Shown piece after piece: positions 16,287 to 25,267 of a stretch of DNA of 64,000 bases. The translations under genes and the position numbers were made by a program. The notes beneath the pieces are model-generated. The model was not told the DNA's origin and made no database searches. It saw only the letters and a program-made list of their open reading frames with translations. The stretch's first letter is position 1. Every line of letters starts with the position of its first letter. This DNA is from Mycobacterium sp. (lineage in GTDB: Bacteria; Actinomycetota; Actinomycetes; Mycobacteriales; Mycobacteriaceae), in NCBI RefSeq assembly GCF_004298145.1, contig NZ_SCRH01000056.1, positions 1 through 64,000 on the forward strand, in the 5' to 3' direction.

Positions 16287-18881
16287 ATGTCTGCAGACGG
16301 GATTTCGCGCGCCAGCTGTGCGCCTCGTCACATCATCGTCGTCGGACATGGCATGGTGGGGCACCGGTTCGTCGAGGCGCTGCGCGCTCGTGACATCGAG
16401 AGATGTTGGCGCATCACTGTTTTCGCCGAGGAGACTGACGCGGCCTATGACCGCGTGGGGCTGACCTCCTACACCGAAAGCTGGGACCGCAAGCTGCTGG
16501 CGCTGCCCGGTAACGAGTACGAGGGTGACGAGCAGGTCCGGCTGGTGCTGAACCAGCGGGTCACCGAAATCGACCGCGCGGCAAAGTCGGTGCTCACCGC
16601 CGACGGCCAGCGCCACAACTACGACACCTTGGTCCTGGCGACCGGATCCTACGCGTTCGTGCCGCCGGTGCCCGGCCACGATCTGCCCGCGTGCCACGTG
16701 TACCGCACGCTCGACGACCTCGACGCCATCCGCGCCGATGCCCAGCGCACGGCGGAAACCCCGCACGCCGCCGCGGGCGTGGTGATCGGCGGCGGCCTGC
16801 TCGGGCTGGAAGCCGCTAATGCGCTGCGCCAGTTCGGGTTGCAGACCCACGTCATCGAGATGATGCCGCGGCTGATGGCCCAGCAGATCGACGAGGCCGG
16901 CGGTGCGCTGCTGGCCCGGATGATCGGCGATCTGGGCATCTCCATCCATGTCGGCACGGGCACCGAGTCGATCGAATCGGCTGAGCACCCGGACGGGTCC
17001 GCGTCGGTGCGGGTGCGACTGACCGACGGCGAGGTCGTCGACGCCGGCCTGGTGATTTTCGCGGCCGGCATCCGGCCGCGTGACGAGCTGGCGGTCGCCG
17101 CCGGGCTGACGTGCGCCGAACGTGGCGGGGTGCTCACCGACGTGTCCTGCCAGACAAGCGATCCCGACATCTACGCGATCGGCGAGGTCGCCGCGATCGG
17201 CGGCCGGTGCTACGGCTTGGTGGGACCCGGCTACACCTCCGCCGAGGTGGTGGCCGACCGGTTGCTGGACGGCATCGCGGAGTTCGGCGAAGCGGACCTG
17301 TCCACGAAGCTCAAACTGCTGGGCGTCGACGTGGCCAGCTTCGGTGACGCGATGGGGGTCACCGAGAACTGTCTCGAGGTCGCCGTCAACGACGCGGTCA
17401 ACCGGACATACGCCAAGCTGGTGCTCTCCGACGACGCCAAGACCCTGCTCGGGGGCGTACTGGTCGGCGACGCCTCGTCCTACGGGGTGCTGCGGCCCAT
17501 GGTCGGCAGCGAGCTGCCCGGCGATCCGCTCGCGCTGATCGCCCCGGCGCAATCCGACGGCGGCGAGCTTTTGGGCATTGGGGCGTTGCCGGATTCGGCG
17601 CAGATCTGCTCGTGCAACAACGTCACCAAGGGCGATCTGAAATGCGCGATCGCCGACGGCTGCGCCGACGTTCCATCGCTCAAGTCGCGCACGTCGGCCG
17701 GGACCTCATGCGGGTCGTGCGTGCCGCTGCTCAAGCAGCTACTGGAAGCCGAGGGCGTCGAGCAGTCCAAGGCGCTGTGCGAACACTTCGGCCAGTCGCG
17801 CGCCGAGCTATTCGAGATCATCTCGGCCACCGAGATCCGGACGTTCTCCGGCCTGTTGGAGCGCTTCGGCCGCGGAAAGGGTTGCGACATCTGCAAACCC
17901 GTGGTCGCCTCGATCCTGGCGTCCACCGGTTCCGACCACATCCTCGAGGGTGAGCAGGCCTCGCTGCAGGATTCCAACGACCACTTCCTGGCCAACATCC
18001 AGAAGAACGGCAGCTACTCGGTGGTGCCCCGGGTCCCCGGTGGCGACATCAAGCCCGAGCATCTGATCCTGATCGGTCAGATCGCCCAGGACTTCGGCCT
18101 TTACACCAAGATCACCGGAGGCCAGCGGATCGACCTGTTCGGCGCGCGGGTGGACCAACTGCCGGAGATCTGGAAACGGCTGGTCGACGGCGGCATGGAA
18201 TCCGGCCACGCGTATGGCAAGGCGCTGCGCACGGTGAAGAGCTGCGTGGGCACCGACTGGTGCCGTTACGGGCAGCAGGATTCGGTGCAGCTGGCCATCG
18301 ACCTCGAGCTGCGGTACCGCGGTCTGCGGGCGCCGCACAAGATCAAAATGGGGGTCTCGGGCTGCGCGCGGGAGTGCGCCGAAGCGCGCTCCAAGGACGT
18401 GGGCGTCATCGCCACCGAAAAGGGCTGGAACCTCTATGTCGGCGGCAACGGCGGGATGACCCCCAAGCACGCGCAGCTGCTGGCCAGCGACCTCGATACC
18501 GAGACGCTGGTCCGTTATGTCGATCGGTTCGTCATGTACTACATCCGGACGGCCGACCGGTTGCAACGCACCGCGCCGTGGGTCGAGTCGCTCGCCGGCG
18601 GCCTGGACCACGTGCGTGAGGTCGTCTGCGAGGACTCGCTGGGCCTGGCAGAGGAATTCGAGGCCGCAATGGAGCGGCATGTGCAGAACTACAAGTGCGA
18701 ATGGAAGGGCGTGCTCGACGATCCGGACAAGCTGTCGCGGTTCGTTTCGTTCGTCAACGCCCCCGACGCCGTCGATTCGACCGTGACATTCACCGAGCAT
18801 GCCGGCCGCAAAATCCCTGTGTCCATTGGCATGCCGACAGTCCGTGACGGCAACTCCGGAGGAACGAGGAAGGTATCATGA
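16287..18881 (+). CDS. nirB: assimilatory nitrite reductase large subunit NirB
   Basis: NirB reduces nitrite to ammonium with NAD(P)H. The 864-residue protein has an FAD/NAD(P)H rossmann module (VVGHGMVGHRF at 18-28; VIGGGLLGLEAAN near 165). A BFD-like [2Fe-2S] domain follows (ICSCNNVTKGDL with TSCGSC, residues about 435-480). The C-terminal nitrite/sulfite reductase domain ligates siroheme and [4Fe-4S] through CVGTDWC and SGCAREC. Length is slightly above Rv0252. The start at 16287 has a poor ribosome site. It overlaps nirD by 4 bases. The siroheme genes downstream on the other strand fit its cofactor need. Confidence 0.96.
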   Translation: MSADGISRASCAPRHIIVVGHGMVGHRFVEALRARDIERCWRITVFAEETDAAYDRVGLTSYTESWDRKLLALPGNEYEGDEQVRLVLNQRVTEIDRAAKSVLTADGQRHNYDTLVLATGSYAFVPPVPGHDLPACHVYRTLDDLDAIRADAQRTAETPHAAAGVVIGGGLLGLEAANALRQFGLQTHVIEMMPRLMAQQIDEAGGALLARMIGDLGISIHVGTGTESIESAEHPDGSASVRVRLTDGEVVDAGLVIFAAGIRPRDELAVAAGLTCAERGGVLTDVSCQTSDPDIYAIGEVAAIGGRCYGLVGPGYTSAEVVADRLLDGIAEFGEADLSTKLKLLGVDVASFGDAMGVTENCLEVAVNDAVNRTYAKLVLSDDAKTLLGGVLVGDASSYGVLRPMVGSELPGDPLALIAPAQSDGGELLGIGALPDSAQICSCNNVTKGDLKCAIADGCADVPSLKSRTSAGTSCGSCVPLLKQLLEAEGVEQSKALCEHFGQSRAELFEIISATEIRTFSGLLERFGRGKGCDICKPVVASILASTGSDHILEGEQASLQDSNDHFLANIQKNGSYSVVPRVPGGDIKPEHLILIGQIAQDFGLYTKITGGQRIDLFGARVDQLPEIWKRLVDGGMESGHAYGKALRTVKSCVGTDWCRYGQQDSVQLAIDLELRYRGLRAPHKIKMGVSGCARECAEARSKDVGVIATEKGWNLYVGGNGGMTPKHAQLLASDLDTETLVRYVDRFVMYYIRTADRLQRTAPWVESLAGGLDHVREVVCEDSLGLAEEFEAAMERHVQNYKCEWKGVLDDPDKLSRFVSFVNAPDAVDSTVTFTEHAGRKIPVSIGMPTVRDGNSGGTRKVS

Positions 18882-19246
18882 CGCTTCTCAACGACATTGC
18901 AGTGTGGACGAGCGCTTGCTCCTACGACCATCTCATTCCGGGCCGTGGTGTCGGCGTACTGCTCGACGACGGTTCCCAGGCCGCGTTGTTCCGGCTCGAC
19001 GACGGTTCGGTGCATGCGGTGGGTAACGTCGACCCGTTCTCCGGGGCGGCCGTGCTGTCCCGCGGCATCGTGGGCGACCGCGGGGGCTGCGTCACGGTTC
19101 AGTCGCCCATTCTCAAGCAGGCGTTTTCGCTCGAAGACGGTTCCTGCCTGGATGATCCGAATGTTTCGGTGCCGGTGTACCCGGTGCGGATCACCGCCGA
19201 CGGCTTCGTCCAGATTGCGCACGACGACGAGCCCCGGGCCGCCTGA
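18878..19246 (+). CDS. nirD: nitrite reductase small subunit NirD
   Basis: This 122-residue Rieske-like small subunit works with NirB. The fold is visible in GRGVGVLLDDGSQAALFRL and NVDPFSGAAVLSRGIVGD. As in other NirD proteins the Rieske cluster ligands (C-x-H...C-x2-H) are absent, so it is structural rather than a redox carrier. Its ATG overlaps the nirB stop (ATGA), indicating translational coupling. Confidence 0.95.
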   Translation: MTLLNDIAVWTSACSYDHLIPGRGVGVLLDDGSQAALFRLDDGSVHAVGNVDPFSGAAVLSRGIVGDRGGCVTVQSPILKQAFSLEDGSCLDDPNVSVPVYPVRITADGFVQIAHDDEPRAA

Positions 19247-19252
19247 CGCCGC

Positions 19253-19705
19253 TTACCGGGTGATGTCGCCGACCAGGTAGCGCTGCATCGTCGGCCCGAT
19301 CGCGTCGACAAGCGCGTCCACCGACATCGAGTGCAGCGGCTCGGAGCGGATGCCGTAACGCATGATGCCCAGGCCCACGAGCTGAGAGGCGCACAACGAG
19401 GCCCGCGTGGCGGCCTTGTCGGCACCCAGGATTTTCAGCAATGGGCCGAATACCGGGCCGACGAAATTGCTTTGGACGATCTCGGCGGTCTTGGCCATCC
19501 CCGTGGACGCGACGGCACTGGCCGCGAACGGCCCACCGCCGGCGGCGTCCCACGTGGTGATCAGCATCCCCAGCGTCCGGCGGCCTACCTGGTTGACGCC
19601 TCCGGTGACGATCCGGTCGATGAATTCCGGTGTGCCGAACGGCAACCGCAGTATCTTGGCGACCGGGTCAAGGAGCCCACGCGACGGCTCTTCGCGACAG
19701 GGCAT
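19253..19705 (-). CDS. TetR C-terminal-domain-like protein without HTH (Rv0258c-like)
   Basis: The 150-residue, mostly helical protein resembles the ligand-binding C-terminal half of TetR regulators (FIDRIVTGGVNQVGRRTLGM, then GLGIMRYGIRSEPL), but nothing upstream encodes a DNA-binding domain. Either it is a naturally short family member, as Rv0258c is, or a remnant of a longer regulator. The ATG at 19705 matches the known length. It lies between nirD (convergent) and the chelatase gene, 18 bases downstream of the latter, probably in the same transcript. Confidence 0.75.
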   Translation of the reverse strand: MPCREEPSRGLLDPVAKILRLPFGTPEFIDRIVTGGVNQVGRRTLGMLITTWDAAGGGPFAASAVASTGMAKTAEIVQSNFVGPVFGPLLKILGADKAATRASLCASQLVGLGIMRYGIRSEPLHSMSVDALVDAIGPTMQRYLVGDITR

Positions 19706-19723
19706 GGTGCCAGGATCGCCGGT

Positions 19724-20509
19724 TTATGACCAAAGATCAAGGAATGGGCCGCAACGCGCGCGCGTGTGTGGGCTGATGCGGGCCCGATCGGCGTGGCGCA
19801 TACGGGCGGTCGCGGCGAGGACCGGCGGCAGCGCCCGGCGGAATCGGTTCGCGATCAAGCGTGCCAGGCCGGGGTGGGTGCCCAGCGGCTGACTGACCAG
19901 ATCGGCGCCGCAGTCGTGCAGCCGTCGTTGGAACAGGCCGTCGGCCAACAGGTAGGAGGCGACCACGACGCGTCCACCGTGGCGGCGCCCGTGCCGCCGC
20001 GCCCGGTCGACGGCCTCGTGCAGTTGCGGATCTCCGGTGGCCGCGAACGCCAGGCTCACCCGTGATCCGGTGAGCGCCGACAACAACGTCGCCGTGGTGT
20101 GCAGGTCGGTGCGCGCCTTGTCGTCCGAGGTTCCCGCCGCCGCCAAAATCACCGAATCACCCAGGCGCCAACCACATTTCAGCAGCTGATCCCCGACGAT
20201 CCGCGCGATCTGACCGCCCGGGCCCAACGCGGGGGTGACGGTCACGTTCGGGTGCCCGCTGATCGCGACATGGGCGGGCAGGTCGGACCGGACGTGATAT
20301 CCGCGCGACAGGAACGCCGGCACGACGATGGCGGACCGGCCGGCGGCCCCCGCGCCCGCCAGGACTTCACTGGGGGTGGGCCCCACCACGTCCACGAACG
20401 CGACGTCGACCGTGTGGCCGATGAGCGTACTCACCTGTGCCGCCAGGCCTTCGATCATCGTCACGCCATCGGGTCTGCGGGTGCCGTGCGCTACCAGGAT
20501 CAGCGCCAT
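19724..20509 (-). CDS. sirohydrochlorin chelatase-like protein, CbiX/SirB (Rv0259c-like)
   Basis: It is predicted to insert Fe(II) (or Co) into sirohydrochlorin, the last step to siroheme. The 261-residue protein holds two CbiX-type halves: the first starts LILVAHGTRRPDG with the catalytic His and has FLSRGYHVRSDLP; the second has LAFAATGDPQLHEAV and VVVASYLLADGLF. The C-terminal 25 residues are Arg-rich and unconserved. It overlaps the upstream HemD-HTH gene by 10 bases, so the two are co-translated, next to the siroheme enzyme NirB. Confidence 0.9.
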   Translation of the reverse strand: MALILVAHGTRRPDGVTMIEGLAAQVSTLIGHTVDVAFVDVVGPTPSEVLAGAGAAGRSAIVVPAFLSRGYHVRSDLPAHVAISGHPNVTVTPALGPGGQIARIVGDQLLKCGWRLGDSVILAAAGTSDDKARTDLHTTATLLSALTGSRVSLAFAATGDPQLHEAVDRARRHGRRHGGRVVVASYLLADGLFQRRLHDCGADLVSQPLGTHPGLARLIANRFRRALPPVLAATARMRHADRARISPHTRARCGPFLDLWS

Positions 20510-21663
20510 GGGGATTCATCCGGATGGTCGATCGCGAGCCGGTAGCCACGCTTGACCACCGTGGCGACGATGTTCTTGTCGCCCAGCGCCGTTCGCAGCC
20601 GTAGCACGGCTGTGTCGACGGCGTGTGGGTCGTTGCTGTTGCCGGGGAGCACCCGCAACAAGTCGTTGCGGGCGACGACATCGCCGGGTCGCTCAGCCAG
20701 CGCCCGCAGCGTCGCCATTCCCGATCCCGACAGGGACCTCGCCGAACCGTCGACCAGGACACAGGTCCCGCGGATCTCCATCTCGTGACCGGCCGCGCGG
20801 ATGGTGCACGACCGCAGCGACGGAAGCTCCTGGGCGATGTGACGGGCCAACGCCCCCAATCGCATTCGCTCGGGCGATGACGTGGGGACCCCGGCACGGA
20901 TCAAGGGTTGCGCGGTAACCGGGCCCACGCACATCGCGTGCACGTCGCTGCGAAGTGCTTGCAGCAGTTGGTCTTCAACGCCTAATTCGCGGGCGCGCTC
21001 CAGCAGCGCCGCACCAGCGGGTGCCGAGGTGAAGGTCACCGCGTCGAACAGTCGCCGGGCGACCGAGGTGACGAGTTGGTCGAAGTCACCGCCGGCCGGC
21101 GTTGGCTTCCAGCGGTATACGTGGAGGGGCAGTACCTGCGCGCCCGCGGTCCGCAATGCGTTGAGGAACTCCGGGAATGGGTCCCAACCGTCGGCCGCAC
21201 CGTGGAGCTGGACGGCGATCCGTTTGCCGGCGACATTCGATTCGAGCAGGTATCGCAGGACTTCGCGCGACGATTCGGATTTGGGGGACCACTCCTCGTG
21301 CAGTCCGGCGGCGCGCAACGCGCCGGTCGCCTTCGGGCCGCGGGCCACGATCCGCGCTTTGGCGAGCGACGCCAGCAGTTGGGTGGCCAGGCCCCACCCG
21401 TCGGCCGCGGCGACCCAGCCGCGAAAGCCGATACCGGTGTGCGCCACCAGGATATCGGGAGGCCGGGCGATCACCGCTTCGGTATGGTCGTGCAGTTGTT
21501 CGTCTTCGGGCAGCGCGATGAGGTCGATGGCCGCGGCACTGGAGACCGCCGCGCCGTTGCGGCGCAGCAACGCGCACAGCTCTTCGGCCCGGTTCGCCGA
21601 CGTCACGGCGATCCGGTAGCCGGTCAGCGGCGCGGAGTCTGGTGAGGCCAGTTGGGGGGCCAT
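20500..21663 (-). CDS. uroporphyrinogen-III synthase/winged-helix fusion regulator (Rv0260c-like)
   Basis: The 387-residue protein combines a HemD-type domain (about 15-265; YRIAVTSANRAEELCALLRR, then DAVTFTSAPAGAALLE) with a C-terminal OmpR-like winged helix (about 285-375; LSGSGMATLRALAERPGDVV, then AVDTAVLRLRTALGD). It is either a bifunctional tetrapyrrole enzyme that binds DNA or a regulator using a HemD fold as sensor. I use the ATG at 21663, which gives the Rv0260c length; the frame extending to 21990 is an overextension. It is operonic with the chelatase and 77 bases downstream of narK3 on the same strand, linking nitrate uptake and siroheme. Confidence 0.9.
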   Translation of the reverse strand: MAPQLASPDSAPLTGYRIAVTSANRAEELCALLRRNGAAVSSAAAIDLIALPEDEQLHDHTEAVIARPPDILVAHTGIGFRGWVAAADGWGLATQLLASLAKARIVARGPKATGALRAAGLHEEWSPKSESSREVLRYLLESNVAGKRIAVQLHGAADGWDPFPEFLNALRTAGAQVLPLHVYRWKPTPAGGDFDQLVTSVARRLFDAVTFTSAPAGAALLERARELGVEDQLLQALRSDVHAMCVGPVTAQPLIRAGVPTSSPERMRLGALARHIAQELPSLRSCTIRAAGHEMEIRGTCVLVDGSARSLSGSGMATLRALAERPGDVVARNDLLRVLPGNSNDPHAVDTAVLRLRTALGDKNIVATVVKRGYRLAIDHPDESPWR

Positions 21664-21740
21664 AAGAACTGTGTATGCCTGCGACGTTTCGGTTGCGTTA
21701 CCGAGCAATTGCTGCGGCATTGCCCGTGTTGCGAGTCCGC

Positions 21741-23186
21741 TCACACATGCGCGGCCTCGGCTTCCGGCCGTGCATCGGACAGGCCCGGGGCTGTGACTGG
21801 ACGCCGGACGTAGACCAGCCAGGTCGTGATCGCCGCACCGACGTAGGAAGCCAGAAACACCCAGTACGCCGACGTCTCGGTGCCGGTACTCAGGTAGGAC
21901 TGCCGCAGCGCCAGGTTGATGCCCACGCCGCCGAATGCGCCGATCGCGGAGCAGATGCCGATCAGCGATCCCGACTTCGCGCGCGCCCAATGACGACGTT
22001 CGTCCTCGCTCGCGTCCAGCCCGCGGCTGCGCGCCTCGTAGACCGACGGGATCAACTTGAATACCGACCCGTTTCCCATGCCGGACAGGACGAACAGCAC
22101 CATGAAGCCGGTGACGCAGCCGATCATGCTGACGGGGCGGGCCGCGGCGTGATGGTCATCAAGGGTGCTGATCGTGACCAGCAGTGCGGCCCCCAGGGTC
22201 ATCCCGGCGAGGACGCCCAGCGTGACGCGGCTGCCGCCGACGCGGTCGGCCAGCCGGCCACCATAGATGCGCGCCACCGAGCCCAGCAGGGGGCCGACGA
22301 AGGCCACCTGCGCGGCGTGCAACGCCGCGTGCTTGGCGCCTTCCCCGCTGTCCAGGAAATGGACCTGCATCACCTGCCCGAAGGCGAAGGAGAAGCCGAT
22401 CCAGGAGCCGAAGGTGGCGATGTAGAGCAGCGAGATCACGTGGGTGTCGCGCTCGAACAGGATCGAGCGCAGGGTGCTCAGTTGGGTGCCGTGGTTGATG
22501 TTGTCCATGAACAACGCGGCCGTGATGCCCACGACGACCAGGAACACGAGGTAGATCGCGCACACCCAGTACGGCGCCTCATGCCCGGCGGTGGCCAGCA
22601 CCAGCAGGCCGACCAGCTGGATCACCGCGACCCCGAGGTTGGCGATGCCGGCGTTCATGGCCAGCGCGGCGCCCTTGAGCCGCTGCGGGTAGAAGGCGTT
22701 GACGTTGGCCAGGGACGCTGCGTAGTTGCCGCCGCCCAGCCCACTCAGGGCGGCGCAGAGCACGAAGAGCCACAGTGGCAGACCGGGATTGGCCAGCAGC
22801 ACGATCGTGCCTGCCGTCGGGATCAGTAACACGAAGGCCGAGAACGTCGTCCAGTTGCGACCGCCGAAGGCGGCGATGCCCAACGTGTAGGGGATCCGGG
22901 CGCAACCACCGACCAGGGTGGCCACCGCGCCCAGCAACAGCTTGTCGCCGGCGGAGAAACCGTAGACGGCCCCCGGCATGAACAGCGCCATGACGGGCCA
23001 CAGCGTCCAGATCGAGAAGGCCACGTGGTCACCGGCGATGGTGCCGAGCAGATTGCGCCGGGCGATCCTTTTGTTGCCGCCCTCCCAGGCCGCCGTGTCT
23101 TCCGGATTCCAGTCCGCGATGTGGTGGTTGCGACGCGGCGAAACCACTTGGGCACGTTGATATATGGACGTGGCGCGCGCGTGCAT
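21741..23186 (-). CDS. narK3: nitrate/nitrite transporter NarK3, MFS
   Basis: This 481-residue major-facilitator protein has about 12 membrane segments. The NarK-type signatures are both present: GGRNWTTFSAF in the first half and GLGGGNYAASLANVNAFYP, the nitrate-signature helix; a second one (SGMGNGSVFKLIP) lies in the C-terminal half. The N-terminus has the DWNPEDTAAWEGGNKRIARRN motif shared with NarU at 26529. The ATG at 23186 has a GAGAGG ribosome site. It heads the cluster narK3/hemD-HTH/chelatase on the minus strand. The TTACCAG inverted repeat at 23337-23354 may be its operator. Confidence 0.93.
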   Translation of the reverse strand: MHARATSIYQRAQVVSPRRNHHIADWNPEDTAAWEGGNKRIARRNLLGTIAGDHVAFSIWTLWPVMALFMPGAVYGFSAGDKLLLGAVATLVGGCARIPYTLGIAAFGGRNWTTFSAFVLLIPTAGTIVLLANPGLPLWLFVLCAALSGLGGGNYAASLANVNAFYPQRLKGAALAMNAGIANLGVAVIQLVGLLVLATAGHEAPYWVCAIYLVFLVVVGITAALFMDNINHGTQLSTLRSILFERDTHVISLLYIATFGSWIGFSFAFGQVMQVHFLDSGEGAKHAALHAAQVAFVGPLLGSVARIYGGRLADRVGGSRVTLGVLAGMTLGAALLVTISTLDDHHAAARPVSMIGCVTGFMVLFVLSGMGNGSVFKLIPSVYEARSRGLDASEDERRHWARAKSGSLIGICSAIGAFGGVGINLALRQSYLSTGTETSAYWVFLASYVGAAITTWLVYVRRPVTAPGLSDARPEAEAAHV

Positions 23187-23517
23187 ACCGATCCCTCTCC
23201 TCAGAAGCAGTTCGGGGTCTGGCCGGCGACGCCCGGGCGCCCCGCGTGAAGGGGCATGCCCCGCCGTATGTTCCGATGCTCACATCTAGGACGCGGGTGG
23301 GTCAACCGGAACCGGCCGATATCGGCTGTTAGTTGATTACCAGTTATCTGGTAAGTCCCTGATGGACGATCCGGCCGCGCGAGCACCGATCATCGGTACC
23401 CGAATATCGACCGCCGCCAAGTGATCTCACGCGGGTGCGCGGGTCGAGGTGAGGTGTCCTACAGTTGATCGCCGATGACGCCGGAAACCATCCTCGGCGA
23501 GACCCGGCGGAATTGCG
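23187..23517. other. intergenic region narK3/pxpC, aac absent
   Basis: This 331-base gap holds the narK3 promoter region. No gene is supported. In M. tuberculosis aac(2')-Ic (Rv0262c) sits here; no trace of that reading frame is seen. Two dyads are present: TTACCAG-N4-CTGGTAA at 23337-23354, and the 10-base palindrome CCGATATCGG just before it. Confidence 0.7.
23337..23354. promoter_or_regulatory. inverted repeat TTACCAG-N4-CTGGTAA upstream of narK3
   Basis: TTACCAGTTATCTGGTAA has perfect 7-base arms with a 4-base spacer, about 150 bases upstream of the narK3 start, in AT-richer sequence. The form suits a GntR or TetR dimer. No regulator gene is adjacent. Confidence 0.5.
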
Positions 23518-24435
23518 TTAGGCGAACGGCCAACTCGCGGCGGCGCCGCCGGACTGGGCGCCGACGGGAGTCCGTGGTCGAGCCCAGTGCAGCCGCACCG
23601 ACTGACCGGGCCGTATCTGGGCGACCCTGTCGACGTCCTCGTCGACCACCACGCCCACCACCGGATAGCCGCCGGTGACGGGGTGGTCTGGACCGAGGAT
23701 CACCGGTAAACCGTTGGGCGGCACCTGGATTGCACCGCGAGTGGCACCCTCGCTGGGGAGCTGCCGGTCCGGGTGGCGGCACTGCAGGGGGCGGCCGATC
23801 AATCGCATCCCCACCCGGTCGCTGCGATCGGATGCCACCCAATCGGTGCGCACCAATGCGTCGGGGTCCACGAACCAATCGTCGCGCGGCCCGGGCACCA
23901 CGGACAGCTCGACGACGGTGTCGGTGATGGCCGCCACCGGCGCCTGGTCCAGTTCGGGGTAGTCCTCGGTGTGTTCGCCGATCGGGAGCCGATCTCCGGT
24001 CTGCAGTGGCGACGGCCCGATGGCCGACATCACGTCGTAGCTGCGCGAGCCCAGCACCGGCTCCACACAGATGCCGCCGCGGACCGCGAGGTAGCTCCGC
24101 AGCCCCGCGCACGGGGCGCCCAAGGAGATCACCTGGCCGTCGCGCACGTGCTGAATGCTGTTGGTGCCGAACTTGATTCCGTCGACGGTCGGATCGGTGT
24201 CGGCGCCCGTCACCGCGATGTCGACGTCGCCGCCCCGGACCCTGGCGGAGAAACCGCCGAACGTCACCTCCACGGTGGCGCGGTCGTCGGGGTTGGCCAC
24301 GAGCCGGTTGGCCAGCGTGTGCGCGCGCCGGTCGGCAGCTCCGGACCGGCTCACGCCGAGGTGGGCCAGTCCCGGCCGCCCGAGATCTTGGACGACGGCG
24401 AGCGGCCCGGTGCGGAGGATCTCCAGGATTGCCAC
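23518..24435 (-). CDS. pxpC: 5-oxoprolinase subunit C / KipA-type carboxyltransferase (Rv0263c-like)
   Basis: The 305-residue protein belongs to the AHS2/allophanate-hydrolase-subunit-2 family. Visible motifs are GPLAVVQDLGRPGLAHLGV, DRRAHTLANRLVANP and the C-terminal GLPVILGPDHPVTGGYPVVG. With PxpB and PxpA, family members open 5-oxoproline using ATP; in Bacillus the pair KipI-KipA modulates a kinase. The GTG at 24435 (VAILEILRTGP) is preferred to the upstream frame start because the domain begins there. The stop of pxpB lies 44 bases upstream. No pxpA (LamB/YcsF) gene is in the window. Confidence 0.9.
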   Translation of the reverse strand: MAILEILRTGPLAVVQDLGRPGLAHLGVSRSGAADRRAHTLANRLVANPDDRATVEVTFGGFSARVRGGDVDIAVTGADTDPTVDGIKFGTNSIQHVRDGQVISLGAPCAGLRSYLAVRGGICVEPVLGSRSYDVMSAIGPSPLQTGDRLPIGEHTEDYPELDQAPVAAITDTVVELSVVPGPRDDWFVDPDALVRTDWVASDRSDRVGMRLIGRPLQCRHPDRQLPSEGATRGAIQVPPNGLPVILGPDHPVTGGYPVVGVVVDEDVDRVAQIRPGQSVRLHWARPRTPVGAQSGGAAASWPFA

Positions 24436-24479
24436 GGTTATCTCCTTTGCGGGGGCGCCGCGGTCGCGATCGCCACGGG

Positions 24480-25154
24480 CTAGACGGCCCTGAACTGAAC
24501 CCACATGCCCTGCGTCAGCAGCGCCGGGTCGGGTCGCTGCAGATCCCACAGGACCGCGTCGGTGTGGCCGATGAGTTGCCAACCACCGGGGGAGCGGCGC
24601 GGATAGACCGCGCTGAATTCACCGGCGAGGGCAACGGAACCGGCCGGCACGGAGGTCCGCGGCTCGGGGCGGCGCGGCACCCGCAGGCGCGGGTCGCCGT
24701 CGACCAGATACGCGAAGCCGGGCGCGAATCCGCTGAATCCGATCTGCCACAGGGTGGCGGTGTGGGCTTCGATCACCTGCGGGACGGTCAACCCGGTGTG
24801 GCCGGCGACCTCGTCGAGGTCGGGGCCGTCGTAGACGATGTCGATCACCACGTCCGCGCGGCGCTCCGACGGGGCCGGCTGCGTGGCGGTGACGCGCATC
24901 TTGCGCAGCCGCCGACGGATGACCCCTTGACGGCGGGGGTCGTCCAGCTTGACCAGCACCGTGCGGGCCGCCGGCACCAGGTCGACCACTCCCGGCATCG
25001 GCTCGGAGCACAACGCGTCCACCCACGCCAATACCTCTGCGGTACTGCCACATTGCACCATCAGCGCTCGATCGCCGTAGTCCATGACGGTATTACCGGC
25101 CAGCTCTGTCGGCAGGTCGTGGGCCAGGTCGCCGCTAAGGTCCGTCACGCTCAT
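24480..25154 (-). CDS. pxpB: 5-oxoprolinase subunit B / KipI-type protein (Rv0264c-like)
   Basis: The 224-residue protein belongs to the AHS1 family. Motifs are VMDYGDRALMVQ at the start of the domain, the cyclophilin-like barrel motif IGFSGFAPGFAYL and the closing PGGWQLIGHTDAVLWD. It pairs with the downstream AHS2 protein in the same operon. A role in 5-oxoproline turnover is the usual family inference; oplA, the single-chain oxoprolinase nearby in M. tuberculosis, is absent here. Confidence 0.9.
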   Translation of the reverse strand: MSVTDLSGDLAHDLPTELAGNTVMDYGDRALMVQCGSTAEVLAWVDALCSEPMPGVVDLVPAARTVLVKLDDPRRQGVIRRRLRKMRVTATQPAPSERRADVVIDIVYDGPDLDEVAGHTGLTVPQVIEAHTATLWQIGFSGFAPGFAYLVDGDPRLRVPRRPEPRTSVPAGSVALAGEFSAVYPRRSPGGWQLIGHTDAVLWDLQRPDPALLTQGMWVQFRAV

Positions 25155-25267
25155 TACTCGACGGTAACCCCGGGATCGGGGCTCGTGCGAGGGGCGGCGG
25201 TGGGAATTTCGAACACTGCCAGAGCTGCCTTAGCAAACGCTCAAACAGGCGGTACGCGCCAGGGTGG

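Noticed and set aside
19253..19705. Pseudogene call for the HTH-less TetR-like protein
   Set aside because: The same short form exists as Rv0258c, and the frame is intact, so a broken regulator is not supported.
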